DNA of 64,000 nucleotides from Tepidibacter sp. (GTDB taxonomy: Bacteria > Bacillota > Clostridia > Peptostreptococcales > Peptostreptococcaceae). The position numbers were made by a program, and so were the translations under genes. Shown here piece after piece: positions 54,843-64,000 of this stretch (position 1 is the first letter of the stretch; every line of letters starts with the position of its first letter). The notes under the pieces were generated by a model. The model made no database searches. It saw nothing but the letters and a program-made list of their open reading frames with translations, and had not been told where the DNA came from. The stretch lies in the NCBI RefSeq assembly GCF_025210165.1, contig NZ_JAOASI010000046.1, forward strand, positions 62,001-126,000. The letters run 5' to 3'.

Positions 54843-55115
54843 TTAATTGATAAGTTTTAACCAAAATACAGATAATATTATCCAAAGAATGCCTAGAATT
54901 CTATACATTATAATTTGATATTTTGTTAGGGCATAGGTTTTATTGTTAGATACAAAATTTATTAGATAAGTTGGGTTTATTGTGCATACACTCCAGTATA
55001 TAATCATTAAATAGTAAAACATACTGTGATAAAATTTGTTATCACTTAGATACATACATAAAATTAATAATGATACAAATGAAATCTTGAATAGAATTTT
55101 AATTATTTTCTTCAT
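54843..55115 (-). CDS. Small hydrophobic membrane protein, 90 aa
   Basis: I do not recognise a family. The protein has three likely membrane segments (about residues 8-23, 29-46 and 68-87) joined by short polar loops, and an N-terminal MKKIIKILFK basic stretch. AGAGGTT lies about 7 nt before the ATG, which supports expression. It stands alone between the palindromic element and fxsA and is divergent from fxsA. Confidence 0.6.
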   Translation of the reverse strand: MKKIIKILFKISFVSLLILCMYLSDNKFYHSMFYYLMIIYWSVCTINPTYLINFVSNNKTYALTKYQIIMYRILGILWIILSVFWLKLIN

Positions 55116-55245
55116 CGCAATAACCTCTTTTGTATATACTATGGTAGCATAAATACAATATATAAGAATTATAAATTGAATTTAATATGATATAATTGAG
55201 AATAAATAAGTAGTATATTATAGAAATAACGAGGAGATGATATGT

Positions 55246-55638
55246 ATGTTAATGAGATTGATACTTTTGTTTACGTTAGTTCCATTAGTTGAATTGGCTA
55301 TATTGTTCAGATTGAATGCTTATATAGGATTTTTTAGTACGATAGGGATTGTTATTTTTACAGGTGTTTTAGGAGCATATTTAGCAAAATCACAAGGAAG
55401 AGAGATTTTATTTAGAATAAGATATGAAATGAAGGATGGAAGAGTTCCTGGGGAGCAGTTGATTAATGGATTATGTGTGTTAGTAGGAGGGGCTATGCTT
55501 TTAACTCCTGGGATTTTAACGGATATAACTGGTTTTAGTCTTGTTATACCTGTAACTAGAGAACTTATGAAGGGTTTTGTTAAAAAGAAACTAGAAAATA
55601 TGGTTGATAAAGGGAAAATGGATATTCATTTTAAATAG
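55246..55638 (+). CDS. fxsA: FxsA family membrane protein
   Basis: A 130-residue membrane protein with the FxsA plan: LLFTLVPLVELAILFRLNAY at the start, GIVIFTGVLGAYLAKSQGRE, and LINGLCVLVGGAMLLTPGILTDITGFSLVIP. In E. coli FxsA interferes with phage-T7 exclusion by F plasmids; its normal role is unknown. The ATG at 55246 is 9 nt after GAGGAG, while an ATG at 55237 directly abuts that site. Confidence 0.9.
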   Translation: MLMRLILLFTLVPLVELAILFRLNAYIGFFSTIGIVIFTGVLGAYLAKSQGREILFRIRYEMKDGRVPGEQLINGLCVLVGGAMLLTPGILTDITGFSLVIPVTRELMKGFVKKKLENMVDKGKMDIHFK

Positions 55639-55752
55639 TAGATAAAAAATAGTATTTAATGTTATAATTAGTTTCGATTATGACAATGATTATATTAATA
55701 GAGAAATGGAAAAATCTATCACATCAAAACAGTTATTGAAAAGGAAAATGAG

Positions 55753-55793
55753 AAAGAGTTAGATTCTAAAGGTTTTAGAATCTAACTCTTTTT
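55753..55793. terminator. Hairpin downstream of fxsA
   Basis: An 18-bp perfect stem with loop GGT and T-rich end, 115 nt after fxsA. The sequence between fxsA and this hairpin holds no supported gene. Confidence 0.75.
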
Positions 55794-55894
55794 CATTTCC
55801 AAGGAAATTATATAATTAATACAATTATTTCTATTTATGAAAATAAATACATGATACAATTATATATATTGAATATACCTTATATAAAGGAGGG

Positions 55895-56284
55895 TTAAAA
55901 ATAGGGGCAGATGATTATATTGTAAAGCCATTTGAATGCATAGAACTTTTAGCTAGAATTGAATCTGTATTAAGGCGTTATGGCAAAAATAGTAATTGTA
56001 TAGGATTAAAGGATTTGGAAATTTTTTTAGATGAGAGAGTAGTAAGGAAAAATGGGGAAAATATAGATTTAGCATGTAAAGAATTTGAATTATTAAAGCT
56101 TTTAGTCTCAAATAAAGGACTTGCTTTGACTAGAGAAATAATTTTAGAAAGAGTATGGGGATTTGATTATTTAGGTGAGACGAGAACTGTTGATATGCAC
56201 ATTCAGAAAATAAGAAAAAAACTAGATTTATTCAATGAGATAAAGACTATATATAAAATAGGATATAGGTTAGAAATTGATTAA
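55895..56284 (+). pseudogene. Truncated OmpR-family response regulator
   Basis: The frame begins abruptly with LKIGADDYIVKPFECIELLARI, the last part of a receiver domain, and continues through a complete winged-helix domain (LDLACKEFELLKLL-like region, REIILERVWGFDY, RTVDMHIQKIRKKL, YKIGYRLEID). About 95 receiver residues, including the phosphoacceptor Asp, are missing. No ATG, GTG or TTG in a good context precedes the receiver part; AAAGGAGGG sits just before ATA. An internal ATG (56015) could give an 89-residue DNA-binding domain. No kinase gene is adjacent. Most likely a deletion remnant. Confidence 0.8.
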
Positions 56285-56287
56285 ATA

Positions 56288-56328
56288 AATTAAACTAGGT
56301 CTATTAATTAATAGACCTAGTTTAATTT
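56288..56328. terminator. Bidirectional palindromic terminator
   Basis: A 20-bp perfect palindrome (AATTAAACTAGGTCTATTAA and complement) lies between the regulator remnant and the convergent chemoreceptor gene. Confidence 0.85.
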
Positions 56329-56340
56329 TGTGATAAAATT

Positions 56341-58218
56341 TTATATAATTTTTCTAACTACATTATACACCTCATCATGGCTTTCCTTAAATCCATCTAT
56401 CGGAGTATTTAAGCTTGAGTCAGGTGTAAATTTTATAAAACCATCTTTAAGTTTTTGGATGATATCATCTGAAATTTTAGGGCTAACAGCTATAGCATCC
56501 TTAGGAATATTATGTACAGATTCAATTATTTTAATATTGTTCATAGATGAATTCCTATATTTAAAATTTTCTAATGCTTCGCTATATGTTGCACCTGCAT
56601 CTAATTCGCCTGATAAAACTCCTTTTATAACATTATCGTGATTTCCCATAAAGGAGGCTTTATTAAAAATTTTATCAGGATTTAAATTATTTGATTTGAA
56701 GATATTACGAGCATATAAATACCCAGAAGCACTATTTGTATCAACGTATCCAAAATGCTTATCTTTTAAATCAGATAACTTTTCAATAGAGCTATCTTTT
56801 CTAACGATAATGTAACCATCATATGTACTTTTTCCGCTAATTTTAGGAGTTGCAATAGGAATTACATTGCTTTTTTTACGAGCGTTTACATAAGCAAAAG
56901 GTGAGAACCATCCAACATCTATTAAACCATCATTTATACCTTGGTTAATGGCATCATAATCTTTAACTATAACAGTTCTAGCCTTAAATCCTGTGCTTTT
57001 ACAAACCCAATCTAATATTGGAATATACATATTTTTAATATTTTCTGGAGATGTAAATGGATTTATTCCAAATACTAATTCATTTTCTTTTTTTGATTTG
57101 ACTGTTATAGATTGAAGGTCTTCTGTTATTTGAGTTAATTTATTAAAATAGGTATGTATTTCATCGTTTTTGTTTTGTTGAAGATTTATCATATCTATAG
57201 AATCACAAATGATATTATTTGTTTTTTCAACAGCACAAGCTACTACTTCTGATGTAGAATCAATTTCTCTAGCTAAATCGTTTTGTTTAGTTGACATTGA
57301 TTTAATAGTAGTGACTGAATTTTTAATTTTATTAACAATCACATCAACCTTTTCAATTATTTCTGTTGATTTTTTTGATATATCATCAACCTTTTTTACT
57401 TTATCTTTGTGAAGCTTCATTGTATTATTAGAATTATTTATTCCGTCTAGTATTTCTGTTAATATACCTTCTATTTTTGAGATTGATACATCTATTTCAT
57501 TGGATAATTTGTTAATCTCAGTAGCAACAACAGAAAAACCTTTTCCTGATTCGCCTGCTCTAGCTGCTTCTATTGAAGCGTTTAATGCAAGAAGATTTGT
57601 TTGTCTAGATATATTTTTTATATAATCAACGATAGAATTGATTTTTTTAGAAGAGTTTTGCAATGAGTCGTTATCTTTGACTGCCATATCAATAACATGC
57701 TTAAAATCCTTTAAAAATTCTCCAATACTATTCATAGTATCAAGGTTTTGACTTAACATTTCATGTGATTGAGTCGACTGATTTTCAATATTATTTATAT
57801 TTTCATTTAATTCTTCAGAAGTTGATGATAATTGGTTAATCATTGAATTTGTTTCCTGCATATTTGCAGTATTTGTTTCACTTAACTCTCTTATTTGATA
57901 TGAAATATCAACTAAATTATTAAATGCAACTATATTATCCTTTGATAACCAAGACAATTGATGAATATTAAATCCTAGTGTTTCGGATACTAAAAATAAT
58001 TTATCGTGTATCTCATTATCTTTAGGTATATGCTGATTTGAAATTTCTGGAGTGCTCTTGTTAGATGAACTTTTAAATAATAAATCAATAATTAGTAAGC
58101 CTGTGGTAATTAAAGTTATAGCAGAAGCTACTTTAATTATAAAAAAATCAAATAAACTAGACAAGAAAATTAATGATTGTCCGATAATTAAGATAAAAAT
58201 AAGACGATTATTTTTCAA
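56341..58218 (-). CDS. Chemoreceptor-like signalling protein fused to a PhnD-type substrate-binding domain
   Basis: Domain order in 625 residues: two membrane helices (about 4-22 and 27-47), a methyl-accepting coiled coil with the hairpin tip [24 protein letters not shown] at about 200-225, given here in part, and a C-terminal PhnD-like periplasmic-binding fold from about 375. The last shows [26 protein letters not shown] and [15 protein letters not shown] motifs of phosphate/phosphonate binders. No HAMP domain is seen. With both helices at the N-terminus, the binding domain should lie on the same, probably cytoplasmic, side as the signalling domain, which is unusual. The TTG at 58218 follows GGGGAGGG. 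Confidence 0.85.
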   Translation of the reverse strand: MKNNRLIFILIIGQSLIFLSSLFDFFIIKVASAITLITTGLLIIDLLFKSSSNKSTPEISNQHIPKDNEIHDKLFLVSETLGFNIHQLSWLSKDNIVAFNNLVDISYQIRELSETNTANMQETNSMINQLSSTSEELNENINNIENQSTQSHEMLSQNLDTMNSIGEFLKDFKHVIDMAVKDNDSLQNSSKKINSIVDYIKNISRQTNLLALNASIEAARAGESGKGFSVVATEINKLSNEIDVSISKIEGILTEILDGINNSNNTMKLHKDKVKKVDDISKKSTEIIEKVDVIVNKIKNSVTTIKSMSTKQNDLAREIDSTSEVVACAVEKTNNIICDSIDMINLQQNKNDEIHTYFNKLTQITEDLQSITVKSKKENELVFGINPFTSPENIKNMYIPILDWVCKSTGFKARTVIVKDYDAINQGINDGLIDVGWFSPFAYVNARKKSNVIPIATPKISGKSTYDGYIIVRKDSSIEKLSDLKDKHFGYVDTNSASGYLYARNIFKSNNLNPDKIFNKASFMGNHDNVIKGVLSGELDAGATYSEALENFKYRNSSMNNIKIIESVHNIPKDAIAVSPKISDDIIQKLKDGFIKFTPDSSLNTPIDGFKESHDEVYNVVRKII

Positions 58219-58520
58219 GTATTTTCCCTCCCCTTGGGATATATTTAAATGAATACACATACTAAATTATACCATTTTACGATTTTATTGTAAAATATTA
58301 TTGATATATAACTCTTTTATAAGGTAACGATTTATGTTTCTTGTAAGGACATACGTTATATTTATTCAGTTACTATTACATCGCTATATAACCTTAGTCG
58401 ATAACATATATTCCTATAAAAACATATATTTTTGTGTGATATAATTAATATATAATTAATCGGGTTCAAAATTTTAAGTGATTAGTGATTTAAAATACTC
58501 AACTAAAGGATGTGAAAATT

Positions 58521-58799
58521 ATGAATAATATAGAAAACTTACTTCAGAAAATATTAAATGCTCAAAATAAAACTAATGAACGTCTTGACTCTCTGGAAAA
58601 CCAAGTATTAGAAAATACCCAAATTTTAAAAGCTCTCGAGCATAAGGTTGATATTATTAAAGTTGATGTAGAAAATATTAGATTTGATTTAGCTGAAACT
58701 AAAGGTGATTTCAAAGAATTAAAAAAAGATGTAACGGCAGTAGAAGTAATAACTTCTAAAAATTGGAACGACATAGCTCACATTAAAGCAATTAAATAA
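58521..58799 (+). CDS. Small coiled-coil protein, 92 aa
   Basis: A hydrophilic protein with heptad repeats over most of its length (NIENLLQKILNAQNKTNERL, LENQVLENTQILKALEHKVD), typical of small clostridial coiled-coil proteins of unknown function. No catalytic motif. The ATG at 58521 lies about 8 nt after AAAGGATG. It stands alone between the chemoreceptor gene and the pheS leader. Confidence 0.7.
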   Translation: MNNIENLLQKILNAQNKTNERLDSLENQVLENTQILKALEHKVDIIKVDVENIRFDLAETKGDFKELKKDVTAVEVITSKNWNDIAHIKAIK

Positions 58800-58838
58800 T
58801 TGGCATAGCCTATGTTTAATTAGGTTTTAAAAACTACC

Positions 58839-58867
58839 TTGTAAATAACCTGAAAATATGATATAAT
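58839..58867 (+). promoter_or_regulatory. Sigma-A-type promoter of pheS-pheT
   Basis: TTGTAA (58839-58844), a 17-nt spacer and TATAAT (58862-58867) precede the T-box leader. Confidence 0.75.
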
Positions 58868-58894
58868 GCAACATAAAGTTTAATATATAAAAGC

Positions 58895-59122
58895 TGTGAA
58901 AGAGAGAGTATTTTGAATAATCTTAGAGTAGAGAGGAATATAAAGCTGAAATTATTCCCTAAGATATCAAAAGAAGTTCACTCTGGAGCTGTAAAGCTGA
59001 AATAACAGTAGGTTTTAACGTTGGACGCGTTAAGTCTTTAAAGTGGTCTATTTAATAGGCTATTAGGGTGGTACCGCGGAATATAAGTCTTTCGTCCCTT
59101 TCAGGGATTGAAGGCTTTTTTT
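58895..59122 (+). promoter_or_regulatory. T-box leader of pheS-pheT with terminator
   Basis: The T-box motif TTAGGGTGGTACCGCGGA lies at 59063-59080. The specifier is probably the Phe codon TTC at 58977-58979, in GAAGTTCACTCTGGAG. A terminator (59085-59116, several G-U pairs) with seven T follows. Uncharged phenylalanine tRNA should allow read-through. Confidence 0.93.
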
Positions 59123-59140
59123 ATATTAATTTAAAGTAGT

Positions 59141-59340
59141 AAAAATATTTATATAAAAATACCACTAATGCAAAGACATTTTGATAAAGCTAAGTTATTT
59201 GTCTTATTAATAATCTTAAAGTTTCTAAACTCGCTATGCTCAGACAACGAAACTTTTTAACAGATTATTAAACGTCAAATAACAAGCTTTATAGCAAAAT
59301 ATCTAAAGGCAATCGCTTATATTTTTATATAAATATTTTT
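59141..59340. repeat. Long palindromic element, copy B, inside the pheS leader
   Basis: The outer 21 nt on each side (59141-59161 and 59320-59340) are perfect inverted repeats. Inner blocks pair imperfectly (59167-59205 with 59274-59313), leaving a central loop with TTCTAAACTCGCTATGCTCA and ACAACGAAAC. Same plan and related loop as copy A at 54518-54729. It sits between the T-box terminator and the pheS start, so it would be part of the transcript as a very long hairpin. Confidence 0.82.
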
Positions 59341-59390
59341 AAAAAGCTAATTTAATATGTAAAAAAATAATATAGGGAAGGGTGAATTAA

Positions 59391-60410
59391 GTGAAGGATC
59401 AATTAATTAACATAAAAGACAGTGCCCTAGCACAGATTAATGAATGTGTCAAAATGGACGAGATTGAAAGCTTAAGAGTTAAGTACTTAGGTAAAAAGGG
59501 TGAGATAACTGATATATTAAAAGGAATGGGTAAGTTATCAAAAGATGAAAGACCTGTTATTGGTAAGGTTGCAAATGAGGTAAGATCTGAGATTGAAGAA
59601 GCTATAGCTTCTAAAAAAGAGGGAATAAAGGCTATAGAAAAAAATGCAAAATTACAAGAAGAGGTTTTAGATGTTACTATGCCTGGTAAAGAGTTTAAGG
59701 TAGGGAAGAAGCATCCTATAACTCAGATAATAGATGAAGTTAAGTATATATTTACAGGAATGGGATTCAAGGTTGCTCAGGGACCTGAGATAGAAACAGT
59801 ATTTAATAACTTTGATGCACTTAATGCTCCTAAGAATCATCCATCAAGAGATACGAGTGATACTTTCTATATAGATGACAATTTACTTCTTAGAACTCAA
59901 ACATCTCCAGTTCAAATAAGAACTATGAAGTCAACTACTCCACCTATTAAGATAATAGCACCTGGAAGATGCTTTAGATTTGATGCACCGGATGCTACTC
60001 ACTCTCCAATGTTCCATCAAATAGAGGGACTTGTAATAGGTGAGCATGTTACAATGGCAGAACTTAAAGGAGCTCTTAATGAATTTGTTAGACAATTATT
60101 TGGAGAGAGTACTAAGACCAAGTTTAGACCGCATAACTTCCCATTTACAGAGCCAAGTGCAGAAGTAGATGTAACTTGTTTTAAATGTAAGGGAGAAGGA
60201 TGCTCAGTATGTAAAGGTGAAGGTTGGATAGAAATACTTGGAGCTGGAATGGTTCACCCGAATGTGCTTAGAAATTGTGGAATAGATCCAGAGAAGTACA
60301 GCGGATTTGCTTTTGGTATGGGTGTAGATAGAATAGCAATGCTTAAGTATGAGATAGATGATATAAGATTATTATTTGAAAACGATATGAGATTTTTAAA
60401 TCAATTTTAA
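59391..60410 (+). CDS. pheS: Phenylalanine--tRNA ligase subunit alpha
   Basis: A 339-residue catalytic subunit of class II. It has an N-terminal coiled coil (about 1-90), then [15 protein letters not shown], motif 2 in [20 protein letters not shown], the cysteine-rich loop [17 protein letters not shown], and motif 3 [14 protein letters not shown]. It forms a heterotetramer with PheT. The start is GTG behind AGGGAAGGGTG. Confidence 0.97.
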   Translation: MKDQLINIKDSALAQINECVKMDEIESLRVKYLGKKGEITDILKGMGKLSKDERPVIGKVANEVRSEIEEAIASKKEGIKAIEKNAKLQEEVLDVTMPGKEFKVGKKHPITQIIDEVKYIFTGMGFKVAQGPEIETVFNNFDALNAPKNHPSRDTSDTFYIDDNLLLRTQTSPVQIRTMKSTTPPIKIIAPGRCFRFDAPDATHSPMFHQIEGLVIGEHVTMAELKGALNEFVRQLFGESTKTKFRPHNFPFTEPSAEVDVTCFKCKGEGCSVCKGEGWIEILGAGMVHPNVLRNCGIDPEKYSGFAFGMGVDRIAMLKYEIDDIRLLFENDMRFLNQF

Positions 60411-60422
60411 GGGAGTGTTGAT

Positions 60423-62804
60423 ATGTTAGTACCTGTTAAATGGATTAGAGAATATGTTGATATAGATATGAATACACAAGAATTTGCTGATAAAATGACT
60501 ATGACTGGATCAAAGGTTGAAAAGGTTGAGTATTTTGGAGCTGATATAGAAAAGGTTGCAGTTGGTAAAATATTAGAAATAACTCAGCATCCAAATGCTG
60601 ATAAGTTAATAGTTACAAAGGTTGATATTGGATCAGAAGTTATCCAAATAGTAACTGGAGCGAAAAATGTAAAAGAGGGAGATTTAATTCCTGTTGCATT
60701 AGTTGGAGCAAAGCTTCCAGGTGGAATAAAAATCAAAAAAGGAAAACTAAGAGGAGAATTATCTCAAGGTATGATGTGTTCAAGTGAAGAACTTGGAATT
60801 CCTTTTAGTATGATTGAAGAAAATAAAAGAGATGGAATATACGTATTAGATGAAGAGTACGAATTAGGAGCAGACGTTAAAGAAGTACTTGGAATAAATG
60901 ATGCCTTAATAGAATTCGAGATAACTTCAAATAGACCAGACTGCTTATCTGTTTTAGGTATTGCAAGAGAGGCCGCTGTTACAATAGGAAAAGAGCTTAA
61001 ATACCCTAATATAGAGGTTAAAGAATCAGATGATGTAGGTAAGTTTAACATAAATATAGAGGAAGAAGCTTTATGTAGAAGATATGCTACTAGAATAATA
61101 AAAGATGTTAAAATAGAGGCATCTCCATACTGGATGCAAAGAAGGCTTATAGAAGCGGGCATTAGACCTATTAGTAACATAGTTGATATTACTGCATATG
61201 TTATGTTAGAGCTTGGACAACCACTTCATGCTTTTGATTTAGAAAAGTTGGAAAGCGATACTATACTTGTAAGACGTGCTAAGAATAAAGAACAGTGTAC
61301 AACTTTAGACGGGATTGAAAGAACATTAGATAGTGATATGCTTTTAATAACTAATGGAGAAAAACCTGTTGCAATAGCTGGAGTTATGGGTGGTGAAAAC
61401 TCGAAAGTTAGTGATAATACTAAGACTATACTTCTTGAAAGTGCTAATTTTGATGCTGATAGTATAAGAAGAACTTCTAAGAAGCTTAATTTAAGAACAG
61501 ACGCATCTTCTAAGTATGAAAAAGGAATAGATGTTAATTTAGTTGAAACTGCAATAAATAGAGCTGCACAGTTAATTGAAGAGTTAAATGCAGGAACTGT
61601 ATTAAAAGGAATAGTAGAAAATTACAATATTCCTGTAAAAGAGCAAAAAATAACTGTTAGACCTCAAAGAATAAATAAATTATTAGGAGAAAATATTCCT
61701 CTTAACCAATTTATAGAAATACTTGAGAGCTTAGAGTTTAAATGTGAGTTAGTTGAAGATAAGGTTGAAATTACAGTTCCAAGCTTTAGACTTGACATGA
61801 CAGAAGAAGCTGATGTATTAGAAGAGATAGCTAGAATATATGGATATGAAAATATACCATCTAAGATGCTGTACGGAGATAACACTATGGGTCTTCAAAC
61901 TGTAGAGCAGTTATTTGAAGAAGGTATAAAGAACAGTTTGGTTTCTATGGGTCTTAATGAAATATTAACTTATTCATTTGTAAGTCCAAGAGGAGTAGAT
62001 AAAATAAATATTCCAGAGCATTCTATAAAGAGAAACTTTATAAAGATTAAAAATCCTCTAGGTGAAGAAACTAGTGTTATGAGAACTACGCTTTTACCAA
62101 ATATGCTAGATGTTTCAGCTAGAAATAACTCTAGGAAAGTTGAAGAGTTTGCAGCCTTTGAAATAGGAAATACTTTCATGCCTATGGATGAAATAATGCC
62201 TGTTGAGAGAAAATCTTTATGTATATCTATGTATAAAGATTCTATAGATTTCTTTCATATGAAAGGTATAGTTGAAGAACTATTCAAAAACATAGGGTTT
62301 GAAAATTATGAAGTATTACCAGAGAAAAATCACACTACATTCCACCCAGGAAGATGTGCTAATATAGCATACAATGATAATATAGTTGGGGTATTTGGAG
62401 AATTACATCCTGATGTATTAGAAAACTATGATATAAATAAGAGAGTATATGCTGCTGAGTTTGATTTTGAATTATTATTAACTTATGCAAAAGATGAAAA
62501 GCTGTATAGAGCACTTCCTAAATATCCTGCTATGACAAGAGATATAGCACTTCTTATTAAAGATGAAGTTTATGTTAAGGAAATAGAGGATATAATTACT
62601 AAAAACTCTCAAGGCTTAGTAGAAAGCTTTAAGTTATTTGATGTATATAAGGGAGAGCAAATTGAAGAAGGGCATAAATCTGTTGCTTACTCTTTAGTGT
62701 ATAGAAGTAAAGATAAAACTCTTACAGATGAAGAGGTAAATAAAGTTCACGAAAATATACTTAAACAACTTAGCGAACAAATAAATGCTAATTTAAGATT
62801 GTAA
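60423..62804 (+). CDS. pheT: Phenylalanine--tRNA ligase subunit beta
   Basis: A 793-residue beta subunit. N-terminal MLVPVKWIREYVDIDM, a tRNA-binding domain at about 40-150 (GKILEITQHPNADKL), B3/4 editing domain with NIVDITAYVMLELGQPLHAFD, B5 domain near 400-475, catalytic-like core, and a C-terminal FDX-ACB anticodon domain (YPAMTRDIALLI to the end). It starts 12 nt after pheS behind GGGAGTG. All domains are present. Confidence 0.97.
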   Translation: MLVPVKWIREYVDIDMNTQEFADKMTMTGSKVEKVEYFGADIEKVAVGKILEITQHPNADKLIVTKVDIGSEVIQIVTGAKNVKEGDLIPVALVGAKLPGGIKIKKGKLRGELSQGMMCSSEELGIPFSMIEENKRDGIYVLDEEYELGADVKEVLGINDALIEFEITSNRPDCLSVLGIAREAAVTIGKELKYPNIEVKESDDVGKFNINIEEEALCRRYATRIIKDVKIEASPYWMQRRLIEAGIRPISNIVDITAYVMLELGQPLHAFDLEKLESDTILVRRAKNKEQCTTLDGIERTLDSDMLLITNGEKPVAIAGVMGGENSKVSDNTKTILLESANFDADSIRRTSKKLNLRTDASSKYEKGIDVNLVETAINRAAQLIEELNAGTVLKGIVENYNIPVKEQKITVRPQRINKLLGENIPLNQFIEILESLEFKCELVEDKVEITVPSFRLDMTEEADVLEEIARIYGYENIPSKMLYGDNTMGLQTVEQLFEEGIKNSLVSMGLNEILTYSFVSPRGVDKINIPEHSIKRNFIKIKNPLGEETSVMRTTLLPNMLDVSARNNSRKVEEFAAFEIGNTFMPMDEIMPVERKSLCISMYKDSIDFFHMKGIVEELFKNIGFENYEVLPEKNHTTFHPGRCANIAYNDNIVGVFGELHPDVLENYDINKRVYAAEFDFELLLTYAKDEKLYRALPKYPAMTRDIALLIKDEVYVKEIEDIITKNSQGLVESFKLFDVYKGEQIEEGHKSVAYSLVYRSKDKTLTDEEVNKVHENILKQLSEQINANLRL

Positions 62805-62864
62805 AATCCTTAAAAAAAACTTACAATAGTAAGTAAAGAGAAATATTTAAGGGGCTGAGTTAAG

Positions 62865-63368
62865 GTGAACAAAGTTACCGTAAGAATAAATGGTCAAGAA
62901 TACAACATGGTTGGAAAAGAGCCAAAGGAATACTTGTTAAAAGTTGCTAGCTATGTGGATGATAAGATGCAGGAAGTAGTCAAGGCTAATCCTAGCTTGA
63001 GTATAGCCATGGCAGCAGTTTTGACAACATTAAATATAGCGGATGAACTTTTCAAATGCTCATACGAGTTAGATGAAGTTAACACTAAATACAAAAAACC
63101 TCTTCAAGATTTAGAAAATGCAAACACAACTTTAATAGAGCTTCAAACTGATATAAGTGAAAGAGATAAAAAGATAGAAGAGCTAGAAAAAGAACTAAAA
63201 AAATATAAAGAGGAGCTAACTTCAGTTAAAGAAGAGTATGAACAAAGAAAAAATAGCTTTAAAGAACAAGATGAACGACTTAAAGAGGCTGAAGAAATAG
63301 CAAATGATTTTCAAAACAGATTATATGACATGCAGATGAAAATTATTGAATTAGAAGAAAAACAATAA
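62865..63368 (+). CDS. zapA: Cell division protein ZapA
   Basis: ZapA binds and bundles FtsZ filaments at the division site. The 167-residue protein has the ZapA domain at 1-90 (VTVRINGQEYNMVGKEPKEY, VASYVDDKMQEV, AAVLTTLNIADELF), followed by a longer than usual coiled coil to the end. The start is GTG after AAGGGGCTGAG. It is placed after pheT, as in many Firmicutes. Confidence 0.9.
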   Translation: MNKVTVRINGQEYNMVGKEPKEYLLKVASYVDDKMQEVVKANPSLSIAMAAVLTTLNIADELFKCSYELDEVNTKYKKPLQDLENANTTLIELQTDISERDKKIEELEKELKKYKEELTSVKEEYEQRKNSFKEQDERLKEAEEIANDFQNRLYDMQMKIIELEEKQ

Positions 63369-63373
63369 AGAAT

Positions 63374-63415
63374 AATACCTCCAGGAAAAAATAAACCTGG
63401 AGGTATTGTTCTTTA
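63374..63415 (+). terminator. Intrinsic terminator after zapA
   Basis: AATACCTCCAGG and CCTGGAGGTATT form a 12-bp stem around a 10-nt A-rich loop, followed by a T-rich tail. Confidence 0.85.
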
Positions 63416-63435
63416 ATAACATAGGAGTTGGTAAT

Positions 63436-64000
63436 TTGAGTAATATAGAACTATTAGCACCAGTAGGAAATTTTGATGCTCTAAGAGCAGCAGTATCAAA
63501 TGGTGCAGATGCTGTATATCTTGGAGGAAAAAATTTTGGAGCAAGAGCATCAGCTAATAATTTTGATGCAGAGGAAATGAAAAAAGCAGTTGAGTATGCA
63601 CATATAAGAGATGTTAAGGTATATGTAACTGTAAATACTCTTATAAAAGAAAATGAAATAAAATACTTTTTAAAATATATAAACTTTTTATATAACATAG
63701 ACGTAGATGCCCTTATACTTCAAGACATAGGTATGACAAAACTGGTTAAAGAACATTTCCCGGATTTTGAAATACATGCAAGTACACAAATGGTTGCTCA
63801 TTCACTTGAAGATGTTAAATACTTAGAAAAATTAGGGTTTAAAAGAGTTGTACTTGCAAGAGAACTTGAAGTAGGAGAAATAGAACATATATCTAAAAAC
63901 ACTTCTGTAGATATAGAAGTATTCGTACATGGAGCTTTATGTGTATGCTATTCAGGTCAATGTCTTATGAGTAGTATGATAGGAGGAAGGTCTGGAAATA
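63436..64000 (+). CDS. U32 family peptidase, 3' end cut by the window
   Basis: The first 188 residues of a U32 protein: MSNIELLAPVGNFDALRAAV, GADAVYLGGKNFGARASANNF, VYVTVNTLIKENE, HASTQMVAHS, and the family signature EVFVHGALCVCYSGQCLMSS near the edge. U32 members include collagenase-like peptidases and proteins needed for RNA hydroxylation or ubiquinone synthesis; the subgroup cannot be fixed. The TTG start lies behind AGGAGTTG. Confidence 0.92.
   Translation, partial: MSNIELLAPVGNFDALRAAVSNGADAVYLGGKNFGARASANNFDAEEMKKAVEYAHIRDVKVYVTVNTLIKENEIKYFLKYINFLYNIDVDALILQDIGMTKLVKEHFPDFEIHASTQMVAHSLEDVKYLEKLGFKRVVLARELEVGEIEHISKNTSVDIEVFVHGALCVCYSGQCLMSSMIGGRSGN

Noticed and set aside
55708..55762. 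Eighteen-codon ATG frame after fxsA
   Set aside because: It is short, has no ribosome site, and runs into the terminator stem.

Overview
The window is AT-rich, densely coded DNA from a low-GC, Gram-positive anaerobe. It most resembles an amino-acid-fermenting, spore-forming clostridium of the Peptostreptococcaceae type; this placement comes from gene content and protein recall, not from a search. The supporting signs are a glycine-riboswitch-controlled reductase module with an in-frame selenocysteine UGA, a sporulation gene (ytxC), an electron-transfer flavoprotein, many ferredoxin-type proteins, a regulatory-type [FeFe]-hydrogenase, T-box leaders and an agr quorum-sensing locus. No tRNA, rRNA, CRISPR array, prophage or intact insertion sequence was found.

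Layout. 1-6 kb: the end of etfA, a WG-repeat protein with a small partner gene, a ferredoxin-containing aldo/keto reductase, a ZIP metal transporter, a RusA-type nuclease and queG. 6-17.7 kb: a Lon-like protease, endonuclease III, a VanW wall protein, DUF2225, the cobalamin genes cobU-cobS-cobC, a HAD phosphatase, a DUF362 ferredoxin protein, trmL and two tandem DegV proteins. 18.1-26.7 kb: promoter, glycine riboswitch and grdX-grdE-grdB (grdB is a selenoprotein), then a BMP lipoprotein and its nucleoside-type ABC transporter. 26.7-34.1 kb: DUF6873, ytxC, the hydrogenase-like PAS protein with a SpoIIE-type phosphatase, DUF445, and T-box-controlled thrS. 34.2-40.9 kb: an agr locus in the order agrC-agrB-agrD-agrA, then a secreted M4 protease and, convergent to it, an FtsH-like protease without membrane segments. 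41-42.4 kb: leader-controlled infC-rpmI-rplT, with infC starting at ATT. 42.5-47.6 kb, minus strand: a TPP-riboswitch-controlled thiS-thiF-thiG-thiH-thiC-thiE operon. 47.6-55.7 kb: a divergent UppS homologue, a TIGR00300-family protein (candidate ornithine cyclodeaminase), a cation efflux protein, the potassium system ktrB-ktrA, a TrmH-type methyltransferase, DUF1189 and fxsA. 55.8-64 kb: a decapitated response regulator, a chemoreceptor fused to a PhnD-like binding domain, a coiled-coil protein, T-box-controlled pheS-pheT, zapA and the start of a U32 peptidase.

How the genes work together. Much of the window is under RNA-level control: glycine and TPP riboswitches, threonine and phenylalanine T-boxes, and an infC leader, each ending in an intrinsic terminator. 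Many convergent gene pairs share one bidirectional hairpin. The metabolic theme is Stickland-type amino-acid fermentation: reduction of glycine or its N-methyl derivatives, Etf, and possibly ornithine conversion to proline.

The points most worth a second look are: an AgrD peptide whose expected ring cysteine appears to be serine; the chemoreceptor-PhnD fusion; two copies of a roughly 200-bp palindromic element, one of them inside the pheS leader; a second probable ATT start codon, in the phosphatase gene next to the hydrogenase; and the UppS homologue lacking the metal-binding glutamate.
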